Positions 11,858-23,134 are shown, counted from the stretch's first letter. The stretch: 64,000 bases of DNA from Allium sativum (GCA_030737875.1 CM060911.1:110216625-110280624), one strand, 5' to 3'. A program made the numbers and translations. Notes: generated by a model from the letters alone, not told the origin.

Positions 11858-13322
11858 TGTTACTACCAAAATTTACTCTGAAACCAGTTGACGGCGAAGG
11901 GGTATCGGAAGAGCACAAACACAGAAGAACCTTCCATAAACAGAAAGCCAAGTAATGGGAAGAGCAGAAAATAGTAAAGAACGATTCGAAAGCGACATAA
12001 ACCGGCACTTTCCCAGAAGGAAGAAGCTCAGAGTATAAAGAATGCCAACAAATCTCATCCAACAGGGTCCATCTGACGGGATCCATTCGACAGGGCCTAT
12101 TCGGCCGGGAGTTCTGTAATAAAAGGTCATCTAAGCTAGAAATTAAGAAAAAGCAAGACAGGAACTACGCACATCGAAACCCAGAAGGACTATCGATATT
12201 AACTTGGTTAACATCGATACATCTGGAGGCAAATACACCAAAAGTATATAGAGATCATCCAAAACCAGCTTCCGAAGCATCTGTCGCCTAAAAGCCGAAA
12301 GGTCACACCAGTAGACAATAACGTATCATCGGGAGCCACTGCCGGAAGACCAGAAAATCCGAAAATCTCCACCGGGAGGCCGACCGGAACCCTAGCGGCG
12401 ATACAGGGTATCCATACTAATCTACGTAGTACGAACACCGACGGCGGTTTCGAACCGACAGATATCCACATACAATAAGAGGACAAGCTTCTCTAAGTAT
12501 ACACGGGAAAGCCGGAAGCCTACATCAGAAAACTTACGGCCGAGAGCCTACACCCGAGAGCCACTATCGGAGGTTTGATTGTTGCCCGAAAGTCATCACA
12601 TCAACAAGCTCATCTTAATTTCAAAGAAGCCCCAATCGACCAGGACCCTCACTTCAGAGGTCATAACCAGCATCACAAAAGCGGCTGGAAGCCAAACATC
12701 CGAGACCGAGGAGACAAGCGGTCGACAAAGGCACCTGCATGCCCTATAGCCCAACAGCGAAAGGGCCCCCAAATTCTCTATAAATATTACCCCATGAATC
12801 ACATTTCAGGGGGGATTCTCTCATTCTAATTCTTGTACTCCTTCTCTAAAAAACAAAAGAAGGGATCCATTGGAGGATTTCTTCCATCTTGTTCATGTAT
12901 TCTAAATAAAGGATTAACAGAGAACGCATCTATGCTCAAAGTATTTTCCTGTGAGTTTACCATATTATTTCCTATTTATTGTTGCTATGATTTACTGTTT
13001 TCTTCCTATATATGCGATGATTCTTGCCCAAGCTTTTCCGCAGATTGGATGAAACACCTCTTTCCATAGGTTTAAACCCATCCTACAAACCTAGATTTTC
13101 CTTATAAGCTTAGATCCTTCCATGAACTTGGTGTGGAATTCCTTTCTAACATCCAGTGAGCCCTTTGTCAAAAGCGGCTTTTTGCGATCCCTCTCCTCAA
13201 GACCTTGGCACCTAGGAGCAACAATCTGACCAAGACTCGTAAAGGCTAAACGACCCCTTTCTCTCCTCTTAAATCCATTCCTATTGGCCTATCTCCGGTG
13301 TTGATGAAAAATATCGTTAACA
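11858..13322 (+). repeat. 5' LTR of the non-autonomous Tat-like element
   Basis: It is 1465 bp long. A TATA box (TATAAATA) lies at 12779-12786 and a candidate poly(A) signal AATAAA at 12905-12910. Compared with the right LTR it has ten extra bases near the start and one copy of a 37-bp unit that is doubled in the right LTR. By eye the two LTRs differ by roughly 5-8%, so the insertion is not recent. Confidence 0.85.
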
Positions 13323-13527
13323 TTTTGGCGCTAGAAGGAGGGCCTGAACCTCTGACCTTGTGGTTAACAGCCACATACCTACCTGTGTTGTTCCGTCCCG
13401 GGTTGAACTAAGGCTTTGAAGAAGCGAAGTTATGGGTAAGAGATCCCGGAAAAGCTTCCACGATCTCAAATGGATAATACAAACCAACCCTGGAGTGATA
13501 GAATAGCAAAGATTAAGAGCGGAAGCT

Positions 13528-14121
13528 TTGCTAATAATAAAGTGTAAAAGAAAAATAGGACAACACACTTACGATACTTGGGATAATAGCCTTTCCCACA
13601 CAGGACAAACCTTAACACCTCCTCCAAGTGGTTCTACATCAGAGGATGCTAGCGTTTTCTCTCACCTAAAGAAAGTTCTCTATGAGCAGATCAGAGGAAC
13701 ACCGTTTAAACAAGAAATGATGAATGATTTTCACCATTTCACCAACAAATGGTCCGAAGTGATAACATCTCAATTTCAGTGTACTTTAGGAAGCATGAAT
13801 AAAGATGTTAGTAAAAGAACAGGGTCGAACCATAAGAGGGTTAGGTCCTAGCGACAAGAAAAGAAGTTCACGACAGGACCACTCAAGGAATATCACTTTA
13901 CCACTTCAATAGAGAATATCTATCTCCTAACTAAACATGAACTCAACTATTGGCCCTCTGCAAAGAAAAAGCCCAAATACAAAAGGAAGACAAGAGGACC
14001 CTATTGCCATTACCACATAAGAAATAGACATGACACTAATCATTGCAGAATTCTTGAGGAAATGGTCACCCAATTCGTCAGCCAAGGCCAGTTACGAGAG
14101 TTTATAACAAGATTCGTTTAA
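13528..14121 (+). pseudogene. gag: Shortened gag of the non-autonomous Tat-like element
   Basis: One frame runs from 13528 to a TAA at 14119-14121 with a single in-frame TAG at 13849-13851. The C-terminal part carries YCHYHIRNRHDTNHCRILEE followed by MVTQFVSQGQLREFI. That is the same finger-plus-helix layout as the Tat gag at 3638-2949. The central gag core seen at 4156-3893 is not recognisable. About 197 residues in all, far shorter than a full Tat gag. It may still act in RNA or particle binding, but that is inference. Confidence 0.7.
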
Positions 14122-14249
14122 GGTCAGTAAAAATCTTTAGGAAAAGGATGATCAAACACAATTAAGGGTATGGAAATATCCTTCTTTCGGAACTTAAAAG
14201 AAACCCAAAAGGGGTTACACCACAAATTGATTTAATCCCTTGTCATCAC

Positions 14250-15370
14250 CAAATTGGTCAGGACGAGGCATCCCCCGGAGGGGAATGATGAGTTAGTCTT
14301 TCTCCATGCCGAAATCAGAGGGGGGGCTAGGTTAAAGCATCAAAAGTGTAAGCCTCCTTTTCACACCAGAAATGGTCATGGTGGTGCATCTAACATTATC
14401 ATGCCATGCCTCTGCTTATTGAAGAGTACGCCCTGCCTCTGCTAGAACTAAGCACGTCCTACCTCTGCTCGCAGAAGAGCATGTCCTACCTGTACTTATG
14501 TTACGCGTTACCCACAGAAGGGAACACCAACCCCTATCATCACCTACGATGGTTAGGATAGGGCACCCCTCGGAGAGGGGTAGCGTGTAAGCCTCTATCA
14601 GTACCTACAACGGTCCGTATAGAGCATCAAAAGAGTAAACCTTAGTTCTATGTCTACAATGGCCCCGTCTAAATGTCTAAGACCTTACCATCACCTACAA
14701 TGGTCAGGATAAGGCGCCTCCTAGAGGGAGGTCGGGTAAGTCCTTGGACCCTGCTTGTGGATAAGCTAGCCAAGCGCACCGGACGCAAAGGCCCAGAGAG
14801 TCGCCAACAAAGCACGTACATCCTCTGCTTTGGAATCAAGAGCCTAGAGGGTATCTCAGGAAGCATGTACAACCTCTGCTTCGCAAATCAAGCCCAAAGG
14901 GGGGTTACCAAAACATCAATGCCGGAGGGGGAGTTCCGGTCCTCAATCCTTAAATCACCAGAACAAGGGACGTTTCGGGATTTCTGTTCAATGCCTGAAG
15001 GGGGGTTCCGGTCTTCAATCCATAAATTGCCCAAATAAGGGACAGTTCGGGACTTTTATTAATGCCAGATGGTAGTCTCTATCTATAATCTTTAATACCC
15101 GAATCTGGGTTGGATTGGTTTCTCACAAATGCCGGAAGCGGGCCTCCGATCTCTTACCCTTATAACCCGAATCTGGGTTGGATCTGGTTTTTGTAAATAC
15201 CGGATCCAGGATAATTCGATTCTCAACAAAGACCAGAAGCGGGCCCTCGGTCTTACATCTCAATACCTAAACCCGGGATGATCCTAAAGTAAATCACAAC
15301 TAGATGTGGGGTTCCGGTTTTGTCACAATACCCTAAACTTGGGTAGAGTCAGATTCTTGAATCTAAACAA
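14250..15370 (+). repeat. Degenerate tandem repeats in the leader of the Tat-like element
   Basis: Two families are visible. From about 14250 to 14880, units carry a block like CACCTACAATGGTCAGGAT followed by a GGAG-rich block. From about 14918 to 15370, units of roughly 65-75 bp begin AATGCCGGAAGGGGG and continue TTCCGGTCTTCAATCC; recognisable starts lie near 14920, 14991, 15062, 15129, 15228 and 15302. No gene is seen. Similar repetitive leaders are common in Tat-lineage elements. Confidence 0.65.
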
Positions 15371-15957
15371 GAGGGAATTGTTCGTCCATTTCGAAAATTC
15401 AAGTATGGCTCAGAATTAAACTTCCGTTACTACCAAGGATGGGCTTATGATCCTCTTAGGGAAGTGTCTTTAACCTATACATTTGTTAGTTTATTTTCCA
15501 ACATATTAGCTGCTTGCACAACATGAGAAACAACATCATATCAAAACACCAGTTCAGAGAAGAAATAAAAAAAATCCCAAACATTTCTAATAGAATCTTA
15601 TAATAGGACTACTCCCTTTTTCTAGGCACTGGGGATTTTCCCAAGGATAATTGTTACATGAAGAAATTTTTATTAACACTTAGCACGAGTAGGTCTCCAC
15701 TCATTACAGCACCCTGAGTTATAGTGACATTATTTCTGATAAAGCAATACATCATATAAGTCGCACAACACATAGACATGCCAACTAGAAGTCATGACGT
15801 AAACCATTATACAAATACAATCATCGTTTTGAAAGGGTTTATGTTACAAACATATGGGAAAGATCTACCATTCCGAATCGGGGTTTTGCAAAGCGAATTC
15901 TAAAGAAGCACAATTCTCTTTAGCTTTCTTTAGTTCATCCTCCAACATAACAATTTA
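15371..15957. other. Internal sequence without recognisable feature
   Basis: This lies between the repeat block and the antisense gene of the Tat-like element. I see no coding pattern or clear repeat in it. Confidence 0.5.
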
Positions 15958-17933
15958 TTAGTATAGTCTACCTACCGCCGCATCTGAACTCTCATAGAAT
16001 TTTGTTGCTAGCCTACGTTGCAAATTGTAAATAATTTCAACTTTTTCCTTCAGTTGTTTTTCCAAATGAAATACTTGTTCCCTGAGATTCGTGACTACTA
16101 TCTTTTGGAGATAATACATATTTTTGTAACTTGACGGGGGAACTTCCAAAAATATCTTTGTGACCAATAGCATTCGAAGTTTCCTCTCTAAACTATGAAG
16201 ACGGGGTTTGGAACGGATCCTCCTAATCACAGACAAGGTGAAATATCGTAATACGTAAAACACAAATATCAGACGTACGCTAATTACATCATGCATTCAA
16301 GAGAAAAATAGTCACATGACTTTTTTCAATTCATACCCACATACACATTGACATGTTAATACAACATCGCTAACCATAATGTCACAAAACCAATGCAATT
16401 CACGGATAAATTAAAAGAAAATGTATACATCATACAATAATGCTCGAAACTCCTTGTTAAATTGTTTTCACAGAATAGAATTCCTTGGAAATCTCCCCAT
16501 ATTTTCAAACACAGAGTCTAAAGCATTATTATAACTTACATCTTCGGAAAAGCAGAGAGCTGTTGTCACATGAGAAGACTAGTTATTAACGGAATTCAAG
16601 GAGAATGAAAGTATTTCGAAAGCGAAAGCCACACCTGTGTGACATCGACATCAGACTGATCAGGAGTCCCTTTCTTCTTGGAAGCTGAAGAACCACCTTC
16701 CTTGGAATGTGACTCCTTTGCTGTGGGAGAGGATGTTCTGCCACCTTTTCCGGGTCCACCTTGCTGATCTGTATTTTCTTTTATCTTTCCTTCTATCATG
16801 TTTTCCTCCTCCGCTTCTTCCTTGTAATCCTCAGAAAACTCATCAATAAACAAAAGCAACGTAGGATTTATCTTGTCCATTGAAGGAACCTTATGCTCTC
16901 GTCTTACCCGTTCAATCTTCTCCAAAACTCTATCTTGAAAAGAGGGATCAATTGAAGAGAAGTCAAATTCTGATAGCCTCTTATAATTGTCAGAGAAAGC
17001 AAGGATGAGGGAATCTTCGTAATACTCCATGGCTATGGTATTAAGATGAACATTCAAAAAGTTGGAAATTTTGTCACTAGCCTCATAAATTATTCTTTTT
17101 GCGGTAGAGAGTTGAGTGGTCAGCTGATCCACCTCAGTGGCATGGTCCACCTCCATCCCAGATTTTTCATCCTTAAGGTCTTCGACTTGCTTCACCAGCA
17201 CCTCTTTAGACTTTCTTTCCTCTTCCAACGGGGTCTCCAACTCCTTACGCTTGTTGTCACTCTCCGCCTTCTCCTGCAGCAAAATATTGACCCTATCCGT
17301 CAACGCCCTATTTTCCTCCCTAAGAGCATTAACCTCCGCCACCGAGCAGCAGCCTTTCCTCTGGATAGATACCAAATCTTCATTGTCTGAGGAAGGGAAA
17401 TGAATTAAGCTTCTCACAAAAACAATATGAATACAAAGGGATCAGAAAGGATAAATCAGTACCAAAAGTTGGTCTCTGATTTGCTGCCGATGAAAATATT
17501 CTGAATCTAAGAGTGAAGAAGCCAATGTGATATTAGCAATTTCGGGAGATGAAAGAGCAAGAACCACAAGCCTATCGAAATCAGAGGCCGGCGAAGTCGG
17601 TTGAAGAGAGATAGCAGGCTGAGAAGAGGAAGACATCAGAAGGCTATGCCCTTCTCTGCTTAACCTGCTAAAAGTATCGGGAAGTACAGAGCTGTTAACG
17701 GATCTACCTTTCGAAGAAGCATCGGGTGAAGTGTCCAAATTAATCATCCGGTCATCATCAATGGTAGAAGGACCAAAGGCCTGCCTTTCTCTTGGGATGA
17801 CAACAATGTCCTATGAGAAGATAACCGACTTGTCATGTCTGGGTTTCTTTGACGGTGACTCAATGTCAATTTGGGCGAGCCTCTTTACGGCTTGGGGAAC
17901 TGGACCAGCTGAAAGCTGCGAGGGCAGACGCAT
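15958..17933 (-). CDS. Antisense gene (aORF-like) of the Tat-like element, coiled-coil protein
   Basis: The gene is read opposite to the element. From the top: a frame from an ATG at 17933-17931 (MRLPSQLSAG) meets one TAG at 17813-17811, and the same frame continues through 17747-17442. A second, longer frame (17417-16596, about 270 aa) contains a heptad-rich coiled coil from about residue 25 to 115 (EVNALREENRALTDRVNILL and KVLVKQVEDLKDEK-like heptads). It ends in an acidic and Ser/Lys-rich tail. A third short frame lies at 16296-15958. A GT at the end of LL (about 17457) and a pyrimidine-rich TTCCTCAG near 17391 suggest an intron, but the frame does not join cleanly. Tat-lineage elements are known to carry antisense ORFs; their function is unknown. 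The stop and unclear splicing mean it may be a pseudogene. Confidence 0.6.
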
Positions 17934-17946
17934 CCTAAGAAGTTAA

Positions 17947-18703
17947 AGACCCTAAACAAAGAGGAGTTGAATCGGTAAAGCGAAAATAACAAAGAAATCA
18001 CAGAAAAAGTGATAAAAATTTAGTTAACTTACAACTAAGTTTTTTTATTCTTACAAGGGGTGCATGTATTTTGATATCGTTATTTTTCTGGGGAAATTAT
18101 ACATTATCACCCCAAAACCTAGACAAGCCAACACAAACGGTGAAGGAAAGTTAACCTTAATTATGTTAGAATCATTCCATTATGTGTCGACGACATAGAA
18201 TTTCAATTAGTAGGAAAGTTTTTTCCCACTTGTGTGTCTTACATTGTAAAGCGCATTAACGAAAACGAAGTAACCTGTGAAACAGATGGTCACTAATGTC
18301 GAACATTAGGCATGGGAAGAAGAGATTGATATCTAAACCTATTTTGTGATCAGCATTATCCTAACCAACTTTCCCATCAATTTTGGAATGTAATTAAGAT
18401 TACGACTCATATAAGAAGTAAAAATACTCACAAAGGAAGGAGCTTGGATTTTCAAAAGGAAAATTTGAGCAGTTTCTTAAAGGAATAGTAATCTTGTTCA
18501 AGGATTTGATTTGCAAGTGAGGAGGCAGAAACAAGGGAGAAGAAGAATTTATGTTCAAATTTCAATACCGATCTGAACCATACCGGCAAAGATCAATCAA
18601 TGCTTCCGATCGAGGGGGATCAAAAGATACTGAAGTGACACTTCGGAAAAGACAAAGAGTTTGACTTGAAAAGTCAAAAACACCCCTTCACTAGAGGGGG
18701 GGA
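17947..18703. other. Distal internal region of the Tat-like element
   Basis: AT-rich sequence between the start of the antisense gene and the 3' LTR, ending in the polypurine tract. If the antisense gene is expressed, its promoter should lie here. No coding frame was recognised. Confidence 0.5.
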
Positions 18704-20183
18704 CGTTACTAACTCCGAAACCAGTTGACGACGAAAGGGTATCGGTAGAACACAAACACAGAAGAACCTTCCGAAAAGAGAAAGTCAAGTAATGGGAAGA
18801 GCCAAAAATAGTAAAGAATGATTCGAAAGCGGCATAAACCGACACTTTCCCAGAAGGAAGAAGCTCAGATTATAAAGAATGCCAACAAAGCTCATCCAGC
18901 ACGACGGAATCCATTCGACTGGGCCTATTTGGCTGGGAGTTCTGTAATAAAAGGTCAACTAAGCTAGAAATTAAGAAAAAGCAGGACAAGAACTCCGTAC
19001 ATCGAAATCCGGAAGGACTATCGATATTGACTTGGTTAACGCCGATACTTCTGGAGGCAAAGAAACCGAAAGTATATAGAGATCATCCGAAACCAACTTC
19101 TGAAGCATCTGTCGCCTAAAATCCGAAAGGCCACACCGGTAGACAATAACGCATCATCGGGAGCCACCTGTCGGAAGACCAGAAAATCTGAAAAGCTCCA
19201 CTGAGAGGCCAACCGGAACCCTAGCGGCGATATAGACTATCCATACTAATCTGCTTAGTATGAACATCGATGGCGGTTTCGAACCGGCAGCTATCCACAT
19301 ACATCAAGAGGACAATCTCCTCTAAGTATACACGGGAAAGTCGGAAGCCTACCTATGAAAACTTACGGCCGAGTGCCTACACCGGGAGCAGCTACCGGAG
19401 GTTTAAATGCTGCCTGAAAGTCATTACATCAACAACCTCATCTTAATCTCAAAGAAGCCCCAATATACCGGGACCCTCACTTCATAGATCATAACCAGCA
19501 CCATAAAAGCGGCCGAAAGCCAAACATCCGAGACTGAGGAGAAAAGCGGCCGAAAGCCAAACATCTGAGACCGAGGAGAAAAGCGGCCGACAAAGGCACC
19601 TGCAGGCCCAATAGCCCAATAGCGAAAGGGACCCCGAGTACTCTATAAATAAGACCCTATGAGTCACATTTTAGGGGGGATTCTCTCATTCTAATTCTTG
19701 TACTCCTCTAAAAACTAAAAGAGGGGATCCATTGGAGGATTTCTTCCATTTTTTCATGTATTCTAAATAAAGGATTAATAGAGAACACATCTATGCTCAG
19801 AGTAGTTTCCTATGAGTTTATCATATTATTTCCTAGTTATTGTTGCTATGATTTACTGTTTGCTTCCTATATATGCGTGGATTCTTGCCCAAGCTTTTCT
19901 GTAGATTGGATGAAACACCTCTTTCCATAGGTTTAAACCCATCCTACAAACCTGAATTTTCCTTATAAGCTTAGATCTTTCCACGAACCTGGTGTGGAAT
20001 TCCTTTCTAACATCCAGTGAGTCCTTTGTCAAAAGCGGCGTTTAGCAATCCCTCTCCTTAAGACCTTGGCACCTAGGAGAAACAATCTGACCAAGACTCG
20101 TAAAGGCTAAACAACCCCTTTCTCTCCTCTTAGATCCATTCCTATTGGCCTATCTCCGGTGTTGACGAAAAATATCGTTAACA
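18704..20183 (+). repeat. 3' LTR of the non-autonomous Tat-like element
   Basis: It is 1480 bp long. The first base of the terminal TG is C. A TATA box lies at 19644-19650 (TATAAATAAGACCC, the same string as in the Tat LTR at 5617-5630) and AATAAA at 19766-19771. A 37-bp unit starting AAAAGCGGCCGAAAGCC is tandemly repeated at 19505 and 19542, with a partial third copy at 19579. Confidence 0.85.
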
Positions 20184-21880
20184 AATATATAATTTGTTTA
20201 TGTATGGAATTGATTATATAATTCGATTTGGTATGAATTAAGAAATTTTATAAATTGAATTATAAGAATGATTTTAAACTATATGATTTGAATCTATAAG
20301 TAATGATTTTGAACTGTACAATTTGAAATTATAGGATATGATATGAATTGTTTGAATTGAAATAAGATTTGATTTGAATTGTATAAATTGAATTTGAAGC
20401 AAAACATGAGTTTTTTATGAATCGACTTAAAATGAATTCTTAAAAGTGAAATTGGATTATATGAATTGTTTGACAAAAATATTTCAAACTAAAATAGAAT
20501 TGAAGTTAAATATTTTAATATTGATTTATACTATAATTTGAGACCTTTAAGATATGATCTTCTAACTCGAATTTGGTTAAAGCAATTTAAGTGAGTAGCT
20601 TCCAAAACTAAATATAATCGAAGTTAGATATTTAATTTTGATTTCAAATTTGAATATGAGATTCCATATAAATGATTTCTAAAGTGATTATAAATTTACC
20701 ACAGTGGGAAAAATGTAAATGTTTGGTTATCAAAGAGACCGGGATCGGCTGTTGTCACTATCTGTCAATACCGAAAATCACTTTAACAACCGTGTACATG
20801 GTGGAGAATCCAGAATGATGCAGTATGATTTGGAGGCAATTACTAGATTTGAAGAAATAGAACGATGATGGATAGCCTTACCTTTGGGTTATAATTGAAA
20901 TGACTAAAACAGGAGTCATACCTAGGCCAATATGAGTTAGCTACTCTTAGCAGACATGCTTCTTCGATACCATATATATTACTTTGTGACTGATTTGGGC
21001 ACCTTTGAATTTGGGAGCAGGTGGGCGGTAGTCACGGCTATGTGCTGCCACCAGCCTGGGTCCGTAATCCGGTAGAATCCTACTGATGGGTATTTCCTCG
21101 ATGCCTTGTCATATTTATCCTAATCGAGTTCTCTGCGATTTTGATTTGTACTGTACCTATGGAGTGCCCGCTAATACCCACTAGTTTACAGTGGACTTTA
21201 CGATATCTGTATAGACTGCGGTATTATAAACGGTGTAGGGGTAACAATGATAATCCCGCTTATGCTATTTTCAATAGTATACTTAACCATAGACACTATT
21301 ATAATAGCGTACTAAATTATATGTATATTGTTTAACCGATCCTTAGAGGATGATGATTCCAAACATCCTTTAAGTTACTGATGCATTTCGTTAAACATTT
21401 CATTTGAGTTGATTTACTTCCATGAGAATGTTAGTCCTGATCCGAGTTGTTTTGTTTTTGCATTATTACTCGAGTCAGATCAATTACTACAACTTGCGAG
21501 ATTTACTCTTGGACTTTGGAGCTTATATTGGGTTTTGCTCACCTATATCTACCCATTCAGTTGCTCCAATTTTTCAGCTATTCTTGTCATTTCTATTTCA
21601 TACACTTATCATTTATTTATTTATTAGAAATTCATTATATTAGACTTCCGCTGTATTGTTTATGTAAACTCTGTTGTAAAATTATATTTAGTTGCTTCAT
21701 GAACTACTATTGTATTATGTATTTTCTGCATCCAGATATTATATTGCCTTGTGTCAGTGATCTGTGATTCTGTGATTTATTCTTTTTTATCTCAGAAGCT
21801 AATAACAATTCGTCGTTTTGAATGGTTCGAGTTTGACATGTTTTGTCGATTCGGCATGGTCAAAATGGTGGGTTGTTACA

Positions 21881-22439
21881 GTAGCCACATTGATGACCAG
21901 ACACAATAAGTAAAGTAAATAATGATGCTTAGTTTTGTATTAAAGGAACCCCCATTACACATTGTAGCCACGTTGGTGACCAGGCACAATATTAAGGGAA
22001 TCTTCACAATTACCATTAGCTACAATCACAAAATGCTACAATCATGTAAGTCAGACCCACCAACCGTTTGTTAATTTTAAGACGGATAAGATTTGAATTC
22101 TGAAATATTTAGTGGACCTGTTGTCATTGATACAATATTGCAAGTTTCATAGTCATGTCATTATTAAATTAGCTGACATAATTGAACATTGCACAATAGC
22201 ACAGATTAACTATTCACAACAATAATGAGAAGACGACCCAATCGTATAACTCCTTTAATACTTTATTCTTTATGTTTTTGAATCCTCCTTCAATTGAAAT
22301 TTACTCCATAGTCAACTAATAATTATCAATATCATAAATGATTAAGATAAATATTATAGAAAAGTAATTAAAATCTTGGTTTAACAAACATAAATGCATA
22401 TCACGAAAACAGTTAACGTTTAATCAGATCCAAAGCGTG
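21881..22439. other. Unassigned flank right of the Tekay-like element
   Basis: A 28-bp motif starting GTAGCCACATTGATGACCAG at 21881 recurs with few changes at 21964. The first copy abuts the LTR end. Nothing else is recognised. Confidence 0.5.
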
Positions 22440-22870
22440 TTAGCTAGCTGTAATAAACTTCGTAAGCTTCAAGACCAATGAATTCTGTTCTGTGTTCTAA
22501 TAGGTAACATGAATCGAAAGTGGAACGATTTTCTTTAAATACATCCTCATCTTCAATCAACTCGATAATCTCTTGGTAACGGAGACAAGCATGCCAAAAA
22601 ACGCTATGCGTTTATGAATTTCTATAGTAGACCTTCTCGAGGGAATTCAGCATGGTTGTTGTAAGCTTCTTGGATTAAGTTCCAAAACATTTCATGGCTT
22701 ACTCCCCCACCATTCTGCAACATAATTTCGTATCTTTTATCAAACTCAATATAAGCTTCCACAAGTACAAGTAACTCAACTGAAGTCAATTTACTGTTTG
22801 ACATTTTCCTCTGTGCATAAAACGAGAAGTTTTTAAACGTATAAACTAAAAATATATGGTCGAATGTGGG
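22440..22870 (-). pseudogene. Unrecognised small coding-like frame, broken
   Basis: On the minus strand a frame starting MSNSKLTSVELLVLVEAYIE runs from about 22803 to 22622, ending near AEFPREGLL. After a stop, the same frame continues with HSVFWHACLRYQEIIELIED and on to about 22440. Composition and regular helices look protein-like (acidic and aromatic residues well spread). I cannot assign a family. It could be the first ORF (Myb-like) of a Harbinger-type transposon, because a transposon-like end (TGTTGGAGATGCTC) lies at about 23121-23134. That is speculation. Confidence 0.3.
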
Positions 22871-22884
22871 CCATATAGGTGGAA

Positions 22885-23055
22885 AGCTCAGACGTTTTTT
22901 CAACAAACGTATGAGCTTCAGGCGTTTGTTGAACAAAGACCCTCTCTCTTATAGATGCGGGCGTTTGTCTCAACAAACACCCAATATTTTTAAAATTTTC
23001 AGGCGTTTGTTCAACAAACGCCTGATTTTTAGATGTTTGCTGAACAAACGCATGT
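22885..23055. repeat. Array of hairpin-forming GCGTTTGTT/AACAAACGC repeats
   Basis: Five spaced units resemble GCGTTTGTTnAACAAACGC, at about 22891, 22919, 22958, 23000 and 23031. The unit at 23000-23024 is a perfect inverted repeat with 12-bp arms (CAGGCGTTTGTT) around a single central C. The array ends about 80 bp before the candidate transposon end at 23134. Confidence 0.75.
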
Positions 23056-23134
23056 TCTTAAAACTGTTGGGAAATCTCCGATTCCAACAATTCGGGGTGC
23101 GGAAAATCGAAAATCCGCATCTCGAACTGTTGGA

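Larger units (their letters stand above)
11858..20183 (+). mobile_element. Non-autonomous Tat-like LTR retrotransposon with gag remnant and antisense ORF
   Basis: LTRs at 11858-13322 and 18704-20183 begin TGTTACTA (the right copy CGTTACTA) and end ATCGTTAACA. A perfect 5-bp target duplication AATAT flanks the element (11853-11857 and 20184-20188). After the left LTR comes TTTTGGCGCTAGAAGGAGGG, the same primer-binding region as in the Tat element at 4807. A G-rich polypurine tract (CTAGAGGGGGGGA, 18691-18703) precedes the right LTR. Inside are a shortened gag, long degenerate repeats and an antisense gene, but no protease, RT or integrase. It must use enzymes from a full Tat element. Confidence 0.88.
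6559..21880 (+). mobile_element. Large non-coding Tekay-like LTR element (LARD type), carrying nested insertions
   Basis: Two copies of one LTR frame a short internal region. The visible end of the 5' LTR (6559-6878) matches the end of the 3' LTR (about 21523-21880) over some 350 bp. Both end in TTACA; after the 5' copy comes GTATCAGAGC, a primer-binding site for initiator Met-tRNA. The 3' LTR (8571-21880) is split by the 11858-20183 insertion; without it the LTR is about 5.0 kb. LTR segments near 10940-11110 and 21000-21400 match, in reverse orientation, the 50433 and 58957 LTRs of the coding Tekay element, which places it in that family. It has no gag or pol. Confidence 0.8.
8571..21880 (+). 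repeat. 3' LTR of the Tekay-like element, split by a nested retrotransposon
   Basis: The LTR runs 8571-11857 and resumes at 20189-21880. Its start TTTAACGACC is one base off the TGTAACGA start of the related 50433-54341 LTR, and its end is GGTTGTTACA. Several copies of GGGTTGAAATGATANATACCCG-like sequence at 10970-11110 are shared with the coding Tekay LTRs. A C-rich stretch at 9180-9590 contains a short unmatched open frame (9354-9566) and probably corresponds to the transcribed leader. No host gene is seen inside. Confidence 0.75.

Noticed and set aside
17046..17403. Plus-strand frames opposite the antisense coiled-coil gene
   Set aside because: They are complementary shadows of the heptad-rich minus-strand frame, with Ser/Leu-rich composition typical of such shadows.
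22885..23055. CRISPR-like array
   Set aside because: Units are palindromic, unequal in spacing and lack unique spacers of constant size; the context is a plant genome.
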